Shown: positions 24,790-34,312, counted from the first letter of the stretch. The stretch: 39,575 bases of DNA from Lachnospiraceae bacterium (GCA_017436865.1 JAFSCH010000027.1:1-39575); one strand, 5' to 3'. The notes: generated by a model from the letters alone, not told the origin. Translations and numbers: made by a program.

Positions 24790-27489
24790 ATGCATGAAGA
24801 TATTACCCTGACCGACCTGTTTGAGGTCGAGATGCTACAAACAATACAAGATGCCTTTGCAAAAATGACTGGTTTTGCAGCTCAGATTACTGATGCAAAT
24901 GGAAAACCGATTACTAGAGGCTCCAATTATACCGATTACTGTGCGAAATATACTCGGAAATCTATTTTAGGATGTGTTCGTTGTGAACAGTGCGATAAAC
25001 GTGGTGCTGAACTTGCCTTAAAGTCCGGTTCCTCCATTACCTACTACTGTCATGCAGGTCTTATGGACTTTGCCGCTCCAATTATGGCGGGCGATACCAT
25101 GATTGGTTGTTTCGTTGGCGGACAAGTGCTTACAGAACCACCTGATATCACAAAAATCATGCAGGTAGCCGCTGAAATCGATGTAGATCTCATTAATTAT
25201 CTGCAATCTGCGCTTGAGGTTCCTGTTATGGAAAGAACAAAAGTGGAAAATGCTGCAAATTTCCTCTATACACTTACCAATATCCTTTCCACCATTTCAT
25301 ACCATAAGTACATTATGCATCAGGCAAATATCGAAATCGAGAAGGTTGCAAACCTAAAGTCTGATTTTCTAGCCAATATGAGCCATGAAATCCGTACTCC
25401 TATGAATGCCGTTATCGGCCTTGCTGAAATGGCACTTCGTGAGGATTTGCCACCAAATGCCAGAGACTATATTAATCAGATTAAGTCCTCTGGTAAGACT
25501 CTCCTTACCATTATTAATGATATTTTAGACTTTTCCAAAGTGGAATCCGGCAAAATGGATATTGTCGAAGAAGAATATGAACCAGTATCTGTTATCAATG
25601 ATATCTCTAGCATCGTTAGTACACGACTTGAAAAGGAGGATGTCGAATTCATCCTCGACATGAATCCTAAAATTCCAAGAAAACTTGTTGGTGATAATAT
25701 CCGTCTCAAGCAGATTATCATTAATCTTGCCAACAATGCTGTAAAATTCACAAAAAGTGGTCAGGTCAAGCTGTCCTTTGATTATAAAGAGGTCGATGAA
25801 GATGATATTGAACTTCTCTTCTCTGTCGAAGACACTGGTATCGGCATCAAAAAAACCGATATGTCAAGGCTTTTCCAATCCTTCCAGCAGCTTGACAGTA
25901 AACGAAATCGCAATATCGAAGGTTCTGGACTTGGACTTGCTATTAGCAAACAGCTTCTCCAACTCATGCATGGCGATATTAAAGTAGAAAGCACATATGG
26001 CGAAGGCAGTACATTCTCTTTCAATTTGCCACAAAAAGTAATTGACATGGAACCATCCATTCAGATCAATCATGCGGAACAGGAAACACTCTATGGCTAT
26101 GTTGAAAATTCTTATATTGCCGAACAGCTTGAAGAAGATTTAACAAGATTAGGATACACCTATCAAAATATGTCTTCCATTACTGAATTGCTGGAAAAAC
26201 TTGAAAATTATCAATCTTATTTGTTTTTAGAAGCAAAGTCCTTTACACCGGAAGTTCAAAGCTTTATTTCCAGCCATCCAGATATGACAGCAATCGTATT
26301 AGTCAGCTTTAAATCAGCGCAGTCCTACGATATTCCTAATGTTATTGTGGCAAAAAAACCTCTGTCTTCTTTATATCTGGCTGCAATTTTTAATGAAGAA
26401 GTACACTTTTTTGATAATCAGGAGGCTTCTGATGAGTATTATGACTTTACTGCTCCAGAAGCAAAGATCCTTATTGTCGATGATAATACCGTAAATCTAA
26501 CTGTCTGCGAAGGTCTTTTAGAACCATTATCTATGCAGATAGATACCGCTGTCAGTGGCCAGGATGCGATTGATAAAATTAGTAAAAAGAAATATGACCT
26601 GATTCTGATGGATCACATGATGCCGGAAATTGATGGTGTGGAAACCACTCATATTATCCGCCGTTTCCACAAAGAATATGAAGATGTTCCGATTATCGCT
26701 TTAACAGCAAATGCTGTATTTGGCATCAAAGAAATGTTCATTCAGGAAGGATTAAATGATTTTATTGCAAAGCCTATCGAGGTCCGTATCCTAGTTTCGA
26801 AATTAAAGCGCTGGCTTCCAAAGGCTAAACTGAAAAATGTCAATACAAAAAATACACAGGCAGGAAAGGAAAATCGTATACAACCACAAGAAGAAACTGC
26901 TCCTATTATTCAGGATCTTGATACTGCTTCTGCGCTAAAACTACTTGGTAGTGCAAAACTATTTTGGAATGTATTAAAAGATTATTATCATACCATTCCA
27001 AAGAAACATGCCCTTATCAAGCAATATGCAGAAGAAAAGAACTGGCATAACTATACCATTGAAGTACATGCTCTAAAAAGTGCCTCGAAACAAATCGGTG
27101 CCAATAAATTGTCCGAAGATGCAGCTGAACTGGAAGCTGCCGGACATGCTTTAAACGAAACTATAATCCTCGAAAAAACGCCTGCATTGCTTGATCTTTA
27201 CTTACATTATGAAGGTATCTTAAAACCATTTTTCCCAGAGGAAGAAGATTCCAACGCAGACCAAAAAGAACTCATACGGAAAAACATTCTTATCGAAGCC
27301 TTTGAAAAGCTTCAGGAGGCCTTAGATGACCTTGATATGGATGGCATGGAAGCAGTAAAAAATACTTTATCCGAATACCGTTATGAAGGACATTCTCTAG
27401 AATTGTTCAAAAAGCTTTGCTCAGCCATTGATGAGCTTGACCCCGATGCTTGTGAAGCCATTATGGATGACTGGACGTATATATTATAA
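24790..27489 (+). CDS. PocR-domain hybrid histidine kinase with HPt domain
   Basis: Soluble 899-residue kinase with no membrane helix. Order: PocR-type ligand-binding domain (about 9-165) with Cys-rich GCVRCEQCDKRG and YYCHAGLMDFAAP; HisKA with His 199 (NMSHEIRTPMNAV); ATPase with N-box NLANNAVKF and GSGLGLAI; a degenerate receiver-like region (about 430-545) with no Asp site; a true receiver with Asp 608 (LILMDHMMPE) and Lys in AKP; and an HPt domain with His 760 (VHALKSAS). PocR domains bind small molecules in propanediol and related regulators, and the Cys cluster suggests metal or redox input. The full His-Asp-His chain implies a phosphorelay ending in another receiver, plausibly the upstream protein. 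Confidence 0.92.
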   Translation: MHEDITLTDLFEVEMLQTIQDAFAKMTGFAAQITDANGKPITRGSNYTDYCAKYTRKSILGCVRCEQCDKRGAELALKSGSSITYYCHAGLMDFAAPIMAGDTMIGCFVGGQVLTEPPDITKIMQVAAEIDVDLINYLQSALEVPVMERTKVENAANFLYTLTNILSTISYHKYIMHQANIEIEKVANLKSDFLANMSHEIRTPMNAVIGLAEMALREDLPPNARDYINQIKSSGKTLLTIINDILDFSKVESGKMDIVEEEYEPVSVINDISSIVSTRLEKEDVEFILDMNPKIPRKLVGDNIRLKQIIINLANNAVKFTKSGQVKLSFDYKEVDEDDIELLFSVEDTGIGIKKTDMSRLFQSFQQLDSKRNRNIEGSGLGLAISKQLLQLMHGDIKVESTYGEGSTFSFNLPQKVIDMEPSIQINHAEQETLYGYVENSYIAEQLEEDLTRLGYTYQNMSSITELLEKLENYQSYLFLEAKSFTPEVQSFISSHPDMTAIVLVSFKSAQSYDIPNVIVAKKPLSSLYLAAIFNEEVHFFDNQEASDEYYDFTAPEAKILIVDDNTVNLTVCEGLLEPLSMQIDTAVSGQDAIDKISKKKYDLILMDHMMPEIDGVETTHIIRRFHKEYEDVPIIALTANAVFGIKEMFIQEGLNDFIAKPIEVRILVSKLKRWLPKAKLKNVNTKNTQAGKENRIQPQEETAPIIQDLDTASALKLLGSAKLFWNVLKDYYHTIPKKHALIKQYAEEKNWHNYTIEVHALKSASKQIGANKLSEDAAELEAAGHALNETIILEKTPALLDLYLHYEGILKPFFPEEEDSNADQKELIRKNILIEAFEKLQEALDDLDMDGMEAVKNTLSEYRYEGHSLELFKKLCSAIDELDPDACEAIMDDWTYIL

Positions 27490-27494
27490 CTTGC

Positions 27495-27527
27495 AAAAAG
27501 GAGCGTTTTCATTTTACGCTCCTTTTC
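27495..27527. terminator. Bidirectional terminator between convergent genes
   Basis: AAAAGGAGCG (27496-27505) pairs with CGCTCCTTTT (27517-27526), with an 11-base loop and T-rich flanks on both strands. It lies just after the kinase stop codon (plus strand) and just after the cysteine desulfurase stop codon (minus strand), so it can end both transcripts. Confidence 0.85.
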
Positions 27528-27546
27528 TACCAGTAACATTACATTT

Positions 27547-28608
27547 CTATTTCATTTTCATCAATTTTTCTATCACTTGTTCCATTTCCTCTTCTGTATT
27601 GTCATATCCCAACGAAAATCGAACAGCTCCTCTTATTTGCTCCGCTGATTTTCCCATTGCTTGTAATACATGGGATGGTTTTCTATCATAAGAAGAACAT
27701 GCTGAACCGCCGGATGCATAGATTTCTTTTCTATCTAAATACCCTAATATCTGTTCTGCTTCTCTTCCACAAAAGCTAATGTTTAGAATTCCAGGCAAGT
27801 GTTCTTTTGCTTCCGAATTACAGCTTACATGTGATATATTCTCAAATACGCCAGCCCACAAAAGCGCTCTTAGTCTTTCTGTCTTTTCTATTCTCTCTTG
27901 CATTTCGCGGATTGCCATTGTAGCTGCCTTCGCCATCCCTACAATCCCTGCTACATTTTCTGTTCCTGCTCTTTTTCCAAGCTCCTGTCCTCCGCCTTTC
28001 ATAAGGCTATTTATTTTCTGATAACCTTTCACATATAAGAAACCAATACCTTTTGGTCCATTAAATTTGTGAGCACTTGCACTAAGTAGGTCAAATCCAT
28101 CCATTGATGCCAAAACTGGTATTTGCCCATAAGCTTGTACCGCATCCGTATGAAACAGAACTCCATGTTCATGTGCAATTTCAGCAATCTGCCTAACCGG
28201 TTGTATAACTCCTACTTCATTATTAGCATACATAATACTAATTAAGATCGTATCACGCCGTATTGCATTTTCCAATTCCTTCAAATCAATCTTGCCCTGA
28301 CTATCTACCTTTAAATATGTAACTTCATATCCTTGCGTTTCAAGAAATCTGCACGTTTGCAATACAGCCATATGCTCTATTTGAGAAGTAATAATATGTT
28401 TTCCCTTCTCTTTATTTGCCTCAGCAATCCCTCTGATTGCCCAATTATCTGCCTCTGTTCCTCCAGCTGTAAAATAAATTTCCTCCGGCTTTGCCTGCAA
28501 CGTAGCCGCAATATCTGCTCTTGCGCGATTTAATGCCTTTCTGCTCTCCGCCCCAAGTCCATAACTACTGCCTGCATTCCCATAATACACCTGAAAATAA
28601 GGCATCAT
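27547..28608 (-). CDS. Cysteine desulfurase (NifS/IscS-like), N-terminally truncated
   Basis: PLP enzyme that removes sulfur from cysteine for Fe-S or thio-cofactor assembly. Catalytic residues are present: PLP Lys 181 in SAHKFNGPKG, His 79 in QIEHM, Asp 155 in HTDAVQ, and sulfur-carrying Cys 304 in SACSS. However, the product begins MMPYFQVYYGN, where family members have about 20 earlier residues including the conserved YLDNAATT strand. In-frame codons before the ATG would read DEVIEE, the expected family sequence, but a TGA at 28627-28629 interrupts them. No good ribosome binding site precedes the ATG. The gene may be damaged at its 5' end or initiate inefficiently. It is co-directional with the unknown 158-residue gene 56 bases upstream. 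Confidence 0.8.
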   Translation of the reverse strand: MMPYFQVYYGNAGSSYGLGAESRKALNRARADIAATLQAKPEEIYFTAGGTEADNWAIRGIAEANKEKGKHIITSQIEHMAVLQTCRFLETQGYEVTYLKVDSQGKIDLKELENAIRRDTILISIMYANNEVGVIQPVRQIAEIAHEHGVLFHTDAVQAYGQIPVLASMDGFDLLSASAHKFNGPKGIGFLYVKGYQKINSLMKGGGQELGKRAGTENVAGIVGMAKAATMAIREMQERIEKTERLRALLWAGVFENISHVSCNSEAKEHLPGILNISFCGREAEQILGYLDRKEIYASGGSACSSYDRKPSHVLQAMGKSAEQIRGAVRFSLGYDNTEEEMEQVIEKLMKMK

Positions 28609-28664
28609 TTCTTCTATTACTTCATCTCATTTAGCGTCCCCCATTTTCCTTATACTCATTTCTA

Positions 28665-29141
28665 TCAAATATCCAATATTTTCACAGGAATTCTTTCATC
28701 AACATTTCCATTCTGCCACATTTGTAGCAATTCCGCACTGTCATGACGAATGACAAAGCTTATACTATTCTGAGCTTCATCTGTTTGAAACTCACATACA
28801 AGCCCACATAATCTCCAATTTGCATAAATATCTCTACCTGCTGTAACCGGATTCACATACGCCCTAATACATTCCTTACCAACCAACGGCTTAATATCTT
28901 TAAAACTGTTATCCTCAAACTGCATTTGTATTAAAAAATCTTTCTCTGGTGTTACTTCTATATGTGACTTACGTGATTTTGCTTCTATTGCAATTTTCTT
29001 TGTGGTATTATCGGTGGTATTTATCTCTATAACTACGAAATCAATATAAGTAAAAAATTCTTTTTCATTTATTTTGGCTATTCTTGAATTTAAAATATTT
29101 TTTCCTTTTTCAAACTGCAAAAAACCCTTCATACTTTCCAT
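28665..29141 (-). CDS. Hypothetical protein, 158 residues
   Basis: I do not recognise this protein. It has no signal peptide, no membrane segment and no obvious catalytic motif. The middle is rich in alternating beta-like segments (FFTYIDFVVIEI, KKIAIEAKSRK), and it ends with an Asp/Glu-rich tail. A GAGGTG site lies about 9 bases before the ATG. It precedes the truncated cysteine desulfurase on the same strand and is separated from the purine permease by a terminator, so it probably forms a short unit with the desulfurase. Base composition is slightly richer in A/T than the neighbours. Confidence 0.6.
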   Translation of the reverse strand: MESMKGFLQFEKGKNILNSRIAKINEKEFFTYIDFVVIEINTTDNTTKKIAIEAKSRKSHIEVTPEKDFLIQMQFEDNSFKDIKPLVGKECIRAYVNPVTAGRDIYANWRLCGLVCEFQTDEAQNSISFVIRHDSAELLQMWQNGNVDERIPVKILDI

Positions 29142-29224
29142 TCCACATTCACCTCGTCACTATTGTTATTTATAAAAAACACTACATCTATATTATCTGA
29201 CAAATGAACGCTTTTTTCAATATA

Positions 29225-29255
29225 AAAAGCTCAAATCTTTTAAATTTGAGCTTTT
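29225..29255 (-). terminator. Rho-independent terminator after the purine permease gene
   Basis: AAAAGCTCAAAT (29225-29236) pairs with ATTTGAGCTTTT (29244-29255) around a 7-base loop. On the minus strand the stem ends GAGCTTTTTATATT. It begins about 15 bases after the permease stop codon. Confidence 0.85.
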
Positions 29256-29270
29256 GTTTTACAATATTAT

Positions 29271-30629
29271 TTATAATAAAATATATTTAACTATGAATAA
29301 CACTGCTAAGATATACATTAGTGGTTTTACTTTTTTTGCCTTTCCACAACAAACATTAATAATGACATAAGAAATTACTCCAATCGTAATACCTTCTGAA
29401 ATGCTGTATGCAAGAGGCATAGCAAGCATACAAAGGTATGCAGGTACTGCTTCTGTCAAATCATCGAAATCTACTTTTAGAATAGAAGATACCATTAAGA
29501 ATCCTACAAAGATTAATGCTGGAGCGGTTGCAAACCCTGGCACTGCCGTAAAAATTGGTGCAAAGAAAATAGCTACAAGGAATAATACACCTGTTACCAT
29601 AGATGCAAGACCTGTTCTTGCACCGGCACCAACACCTGCTGAACTTTCTACGAAAGTAGTTGTTGTAGAAGTACCAAAAATTGCACCTGCGCAAGTAGCA
29701 ATAGCATCTGCTAATAATGCTGATTTAATTTTAGGAAGCTTTTCTTCCTTATCAAGCATGTCTGCTTTTGTTGCCACACCAACAAGTGTTCCAATCGTAT
29801 CAAACATATCAACAAAGAGAAATGCAATCATTATTACAAGAAAATCCTTTATGTTAATACTTGCAAACTCAAAGTTAAAACACTGACCAAAGGTTTTTCC
29901 AAGTGCTGAAAAATCAGTGATTGCAAACGTTGGATACAACGAGTAATAACCTGCATCTGCATTTGGTACATAAATGCCAAGTAACTGACATAACATACCA
30001 AGTATCCATGTTGCAACAATACCAATTAAGATAGATCCCTTAACTTGTTTTACATATAAAACAGCTGTAATCATGAGACCAACTAAAGCAAGTACAGCAC
30101 TAATACCCTGTGTATTAAATTCTGCTGTAAAATCTACATAAGTGATTAAAGTAGAATCACTATTTACAATTAACTTCGCACCCTGTAATCCTACAAAAGC
30201 TATAAATAATCCAATTCCGGCACTTACACCTTTTTTCAACCCGCTCGGAATCGCATTAAAGATAGCTTCACGCACATTTGTCAAAGATAAAATAATAAAA
30301 ATAATACCTTCCACAAATACTGCAAACAATGCTACCTGCCAACTATATCCCATAGAACCGCATACCGTAAATGCAAAATATGCATTTAATCCCATTCCCG
30401 GTGCCAATGCAAACGGATAATTTGCCATCAACGCCATACATGCTGTTCCTACAAAGGAAGCAAGACAGGTTGCAATCAATACTGCTGTTGCATCCATTCC
30501 TGATGCCGAGAGCAAACTAGGATTTACAGCCAGTATATATGCCATAGTCATAAAGGTTGTAATACCACCAATTACTTCTGTTTTAACATCCGTGTTATTT
30601 TGTTTTAGTTTAAATAGCCTTTCAATCAT
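29271..30629 (-). CDS. NCS2-family purine permease (AzgA/PbuG type)
   Basis: Polytopic membrane protein of 452 residues with about 12-14 hydrophobic segments, expected to import adenine, guanine or hypoxanthine with protons. The N-terminus TEVIGGITTFMTMAYILAVNP, the LAPGMGLNAYFAFTVC motif and the GTSTTTTFVESSAGVGAGARTGL segment are typical of AzgA-like permeases. ATG 30629 is preferred to one 69 bases upstream because GGAGG lies 7 bases before it and the extension is hydrophilic noise. A strong terminator follows. No purine riboswitch was found in the short upstream gap. It may work with apt in the same window for purine salvage. Confidence 0.92.
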   Translation of the reverse strand: MIERLFKLKQNNTDVKTEVIGGITTFMTMAYILAVNPSLLSASGMDATAVLIATCLASFVGTACMALMANYPFALAPGMGLNAYFAFTVCGSMGYSWQVALFAVFVEGIIFIILSLTNVREAIFNAIPSGLKKGVSAGIGLFIAFVGLQGAKLIVNSDSTLITYVDFTAEFNTQGISAVLALVGLMITAVLYVKQVKGSILIGIVATWILGMLCQLLGIYVPNADAGYYSLYPTFAITDFSALGKTFGQCFNFEFASINIKDFLVIMIAFLFVDMFDTIGTLVGVATKADMLDKEEKLPKIKSALLADAIATCAGAIFGTSTTTTFVESSAGVGAGARTGLASMVTGVLFLVAIFFAPIFTAVPGFATAPALIFVGFLMVSSILKVDFDDLTEAVPAYLCMLAMPLAYSISEGITIGVISYVIINVCCGKAKKVKPLMYILAVLFIVKYILL

Positions 30630-30726
30630 TTTGAGCCTCCATTTGTTTATTTTTGCTACGTTTTCACTATTTAAGCACACGCATATAGTGTAGCACAAGT
30701 CAACATAAATTCCTATTAAAACTTTT

Positions 30727-32586
30727 TCAATTCATGCCCTTTTTCCTATTCTCAAAATAAATAAAACGATTGATAGACTCTAAAATATCTGCAAAGTCTT
30801 CCTTAGGTGCAAGTTTTATATACTGCTGTAGTAATTCTGATTCTCGTTCCTTATATTTTCCATAAAAAATATCATACAGATTATGACCACGCATATATAC
30901 CTTAATCTCTTCCATATAATGCCTTACATCATCGATTGTTTCTAAATCACAACCAATGACCTCTTGTAAGTGTCTTCCACTCTTTATTCTATACAAATAT
31001 TCTTTCCATTTCTCCAAAAAAATTTTATAAAAAGCTTCTTCATTTGGAATAATACCAATCTTTTGCATAATCTTTGGATTCATAAAGTAATTCTCAAATG
31101 AATAATAATGTAGAACCAATACATTGTGGGGCATTACTCTTGGTAGTTTATCCACATCTTCTAGACTTCTTTCCTCATAATATTTACATAACTGACGTCT
31201 TAGCTGCTCTGGATTCTTACCATCTCCATCCCGAATCATCAAAAATCGATCCTTAATATAAATCTGATTCATATATTTAAGATTGGCATAGGTCTTTATA
31301 TTCGTGCAACTATTCGTTGTAATAATAGCCACTCTTGAAAGATTCCCTTCCTCATCATACATCTCTGAATAGTAATGTTTCAAAAGCAGCGGCAATCTGC
31401 TTTTATCCTGTTTTCCTTCCACGATAAATACAAAGTCCACATTCATAAGATCATTTGCCGTATAACCTAGGTTATCTAATATAACACTTATATCCGTTTT
31501 TTCTCTTACAGCTGGATATCCTTCTTCATTTAATACCATCTGTCGAATCTGCCTACTATTAAAATTTGGAAGCAAATTTGGTGAATGTGTAGAAAAAACA
31601 ACCTGATTTTTCTTAGATAATCGATATAAAATATCTCCTGAAGTTTTTTGCATGGTGGGATGCAGGAAGATTTCCGGATCTTCTACCAATATAATACTTG
31701 GCATCTGATTCTCATCTTTCATATATGTCTCTAAAAGTGAAAGCATATAAACACTACGCATGCCTTTACTCATTCTTTCAACCGGTCTGGTAATCTGTTG
31801 CACCGGGTGATAGATTTCCGTCGTAACCGTTAACATACTTTCAATATTGCGATTCATCGAAAACAAAATTTTCTCCTGTCCACCATTTTTCTGAAAATTC
31901 TGATTTACTTTTTGTGCAAACTCATCCAAATTTAACTGGTACAGTTTATAATCTAAAAGCTTAGAAGTTTCAAAAACAGTAAGCTCTTGCGGTGTCTTCT
32001 GATTCAAAAGTCCGATACAAGAAAAACAATGATTACACTTCTTTGCCTGATTAAAAAGACAGCAATCTGCTCTCATTTTCTTGAGTAACGCATCCTCCTG
32101 TAACAAAAGCATATCATGCTGAAATGATGACAAATTACGTTCCGCATCCACATAATATATCTTCGGAAAAACCTCTTTTATATAAGGATTGTTCTTTCGA
32201 AATCCATCCTCATAGCGTATTTTTCCCTCTCGATTAGCTATAAACGAAAATGTAAGTACTCCATTTCGAAAAGAAGGCAGTTTCTTTTCGAACTCTGCCT
32301 TCCATGCATCCAGACGACGGTATTTGCTGATGACACCATTCGATTGCAATTGTTTAAAATCTTCCTCTCTATAAGCAATCGCTACTTCTATTTCAATATT
32401 CGAGCCATCTTCATCAAAATCTTCCGGCTTTATCTGATACACACCACCCACTGCGCGAATAGCATCTAAAACCGTCGTCTTACCTGTATTATTTTGTCCC
32501 ACCAAAATCAGTGCATTCTCAATATTCTGAATCCACATATCCTGAATCGATTTAAAATGACGAATCCGTAAGCTTACAATCTGCAT
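30727..32586 (-). CDS. OLD-family ATPase/TOPRIM endonuclease with Cys cluster
   Basis: 619-residue protein in two parts. The N-terminal ABC-type ATPase has Walker A GQNNTGKTT (residues 30-38), signature SKGMRS, Walker B IILVEDPEIF (about 298-307) and the His switch FSTHSPNLLP. The C-terminal TOPRIM domain has Glu 390 (IVEGKQDKS) and Asp 453/455 (RDGDGK), the metal site of OLD nucleases. Between the ATPase halves is a Cys cluster (Cys 175, 176, 184, 187, 190; CNHCFSC), likely a zinc or Fe-S insertion. No UvrD-like gajB partner is adjacent, so it resembles single-gene class 1 OLD. Anti-phage or DNA-repair function is inferred, not shown. ATG 32586 has GGGGGAAGAAGG immediately upstream. Confidence 0.82.
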   Translation of the reverse strand: MQIVSLRIRHFKSIQDMWIQNIENALILVGQNNTGKTTVLDAIRAVGGVYQIKPEDFDEDGSNIEIEVAIAYREEDFKQLQSNGVISKYRRLDAWKAEFEKKLPSFRNGVLTFSFIANREGKIRYEDGFRKNNPYIKEVFPKIYYVDAERNLSSFQHDMLLLQEDALLKKMRADCCLFNQAKKCNHCFSCIGLLNQKTPQELTVFETSKLLDYKLYQLNLDEFAQKVNQNFQKNGGQEKILFSMNRNIESMLTVTTEIYHPVQQITRPVERMSKGMRSVYMLSLLETYMKDENQMPSIILVEDPEIFLHPTMQKTSGDILYRLSKKNQVVFSTHSPNLLPNFNSRQIRQMVLNEEGYPAVREKTDISVILDNLGYTANDLMNVDFVFIVEGKQDKSRLPLLLKHYYSEMYDEEGNLSRVAIITTNSCTNIKTYANLKYMNQIYIKDRFLMIRDGDGKNPEQLRRQLCKYYEERSLEDVDKLPRVMPHNVLVLHYYSFENYFMNPKIMQKIGIIPNEEAFYKIFLEKWKEYLYRIKSGRHLQEVIGCDLETIDDVRHYMEEIKVYMRGHNLYDIFYGKYKERESELLQQYIKLAPKEDFADILESINRFIYFENRKKGMN

Positions 32587-32653
32587 CCTTCTTCCCCCAT
32601 TATACAAATCGCTAATTATTAGACTATGTATATATTCCGCATCTTCATAGTTG

Positions 32654-34312
32654 CTACTCTATCGCATACTTCTTCTGCTTCATCTTTTCTTCAAATTGTT
32701 GTTTTGGCATTGGTCTGTCAAATAAAAATCCCTGTACTACACCACATTTCACCATTTTCAGATAATCTACCTGCTCCCAGGTCTCAACGCCTTCTGCAAC
32801 AACATCCATCTTAAGTTCAGAAGCCATTCTTACCACATTTGAAAGGATAATCTGATCACTTTCTTCCATTTTATCTATCAATGATTTATCAAGTTTCAAT
32901 ACATCAACCGGAAAAGAACGAAGCATATTCAAGGATGAATATCCAGTTCCAAAGTCATCAATCGTCATCAGAATGTTATATTTTCGCATTTGATTCATAA
33001 ATGCAATCAGCAGTCCTGCCTCTTCTTCATCTACCGTTTCTGTTAACTCAATCTCAATATATTTACTATCAACATCATACTTTTTAAGCACTTGCATGAT
33101 GTCCTTAGCAAGATTCTTATTTGTCAGGTGTTTTCTGGAAAAATTAACAGAAATCCGAACCGGTTCCATTCCCTCTTTCAGCCATTTCCTAATATCCATA
33201 CATACCTGCTCTAAAATATAAAAATCCAAAGCACATACCATTCCATTTTGTTCAAAGGCAGGAATAAACTCTCCCGGGCTCACAAAACCATTGTCCTTTT
33301 TCCAACGAACAAGCGCCTCTGCACCAACTATCACATAGTCACTGATACTAACCTTTGGCTGATAAAATGCTTGAAATTCATGATTTTTTATTGCATTCGG
33401 GAACTCCACAATCATCTCATTTCTTCTCATTATACTCTCTTTGAGTTCCTTAGAAGCATAGGCATAAGCAGTCTTTTTTACATGCTTTGCAATATTCATC
33501 GCCATAGCACAATCATTTAAAACCGTACCACAATCTGTAATACTTTCATCAATTTCCAGAATACCTGTAACTGCACCAATCGTTACTGGTTCCTTTTTTC
33601 CATCCAGTATTCCATATGTTGTCACTCCAGAAATCAATTCCAAAAATGCATCATTTCTCTCCTTGCGAATCAATGCCACAAAATTGTCTCCACCAAGTCT
33701 GCCAAGACGTTCCCCCTCCTGCAGAAATTCCAACACAAACGAAGCATATCGAGCAATAATACGATCTGTTTCCTTTACGCCAAAACGTTTATTAATCAAT
33801 CCAAATCTAGTTAAATTAAAATAGTAAGTATTATATTGAAGCAATGCCCCTTCTTTAAGTTGTTCATCAATATAACTGAGGAATCCACCAGAATTAGGCA
33901 GTCCTGTCAAACTATCCATCTTACCAATATCACGCACAAGATGAATCAGCTTCCATTTTTCACAATGCATATAGATAATATTCAGAATCGGCTTTAAATC
34001 TTCCTTTTCTTCCTCTGAAAATGCTGGTAAATCTGATAATCGATATATATTCAGAATAACTTTTCCTTCTTCACGTGTTACATATTCTTCACAATAGGCA
34101 AATTGACTGCTTCCCTGTTGTTTGAATAGAATAACTTCCTTACTTTTAGCCTCTTTGGAACAATATGTCACCGGTGCCAAAAGAGTAGCCTTAACCTCTG
34201 TTATTCCATAACTTTCTCCTATCTTATCAAAAGCCTTTCCTATTATCTCAAAAGTGTCATCCTCTACAGATACATCATAAATAAAACGTTTTAGGAGCTC
34301 ATTAGAAATCAT
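32654..34312 (-). CDS. GGDEF-EAL protein, probable c-di-GMP phosphodiesterase
   Basis: 552-residue cytoplasmic protein. An N-terminal GAF-like region (about 1-120) precedes a GGDEF domain whose active-site motif is degenerate (GGDNF, 207-211), and then an EAL domain with EALVRW (332-337), NFSRKHL, ELTETVDEEE, DDFGTGYSSL and AEGVE all intact. The protein is therefore expected to hydrolyse c-di-GMP, while the GGDEF half is probably an inactive or GTP-sensing regulator. It has no membrane helix. GAGGTAAGT precedes the ATG. It is next to the OLD gene but separated by 67 bases, with no sign of a functional link. Confidence 0.9.
   Translation of the reverse strand: MISNELLKRFIYDVSVEDDTFEIIGKAFDKIGESYGITEVKATLLAPVTYCSKEAKSKEVILFKQQGSSQFAYCEEYVTREEGKVILNIYRLSDLPAFSEEEKEDLKPILNIIYMHCEKWKLIHLVRDIGKMDSLTGLPNSGGFLSYIDEQLKEGALLQYNTYYFNLTRFGLINKRFGVKETDRIIARYASFVLEFLQEGERLGRLGGDNFVALIRKERNDAFLELISGVTTYGILDGKKEPVTIGAVTGILEIDESITDCGTVLNDCAMAMNIAKHVKKTAYAYASKELKESIMRRNEMIVEFPNAIKNHEFQAFYQPKVSISDYVIVGAEALVRWKKDNGFVSPGEFIPAFEQNGMVCALDFYILEQVCMDIRKWLKEGMEPVRISVNFSRKHLTNKNLAKDIMQVLKKYDVDSKYIEIELTETVDEEEAGLLIAFMNQMRKYNILMTIDDFGTGYSSLNMLRSFPVDVLKLDKSLIDKMEESDQIILSNVVRMASELKMDVVAEGVETWEQVDYLKMVKCGVVQGFLFDRPMPKQQFEEKMKQKKYAIE

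Noticed and set aside
30630-30726. Possible purine riboswitch before the NCS2 permease
   Set aside because: The gap is only 97 bases and lacks the conserved purine-aptamer core and an expression-platform terminator.
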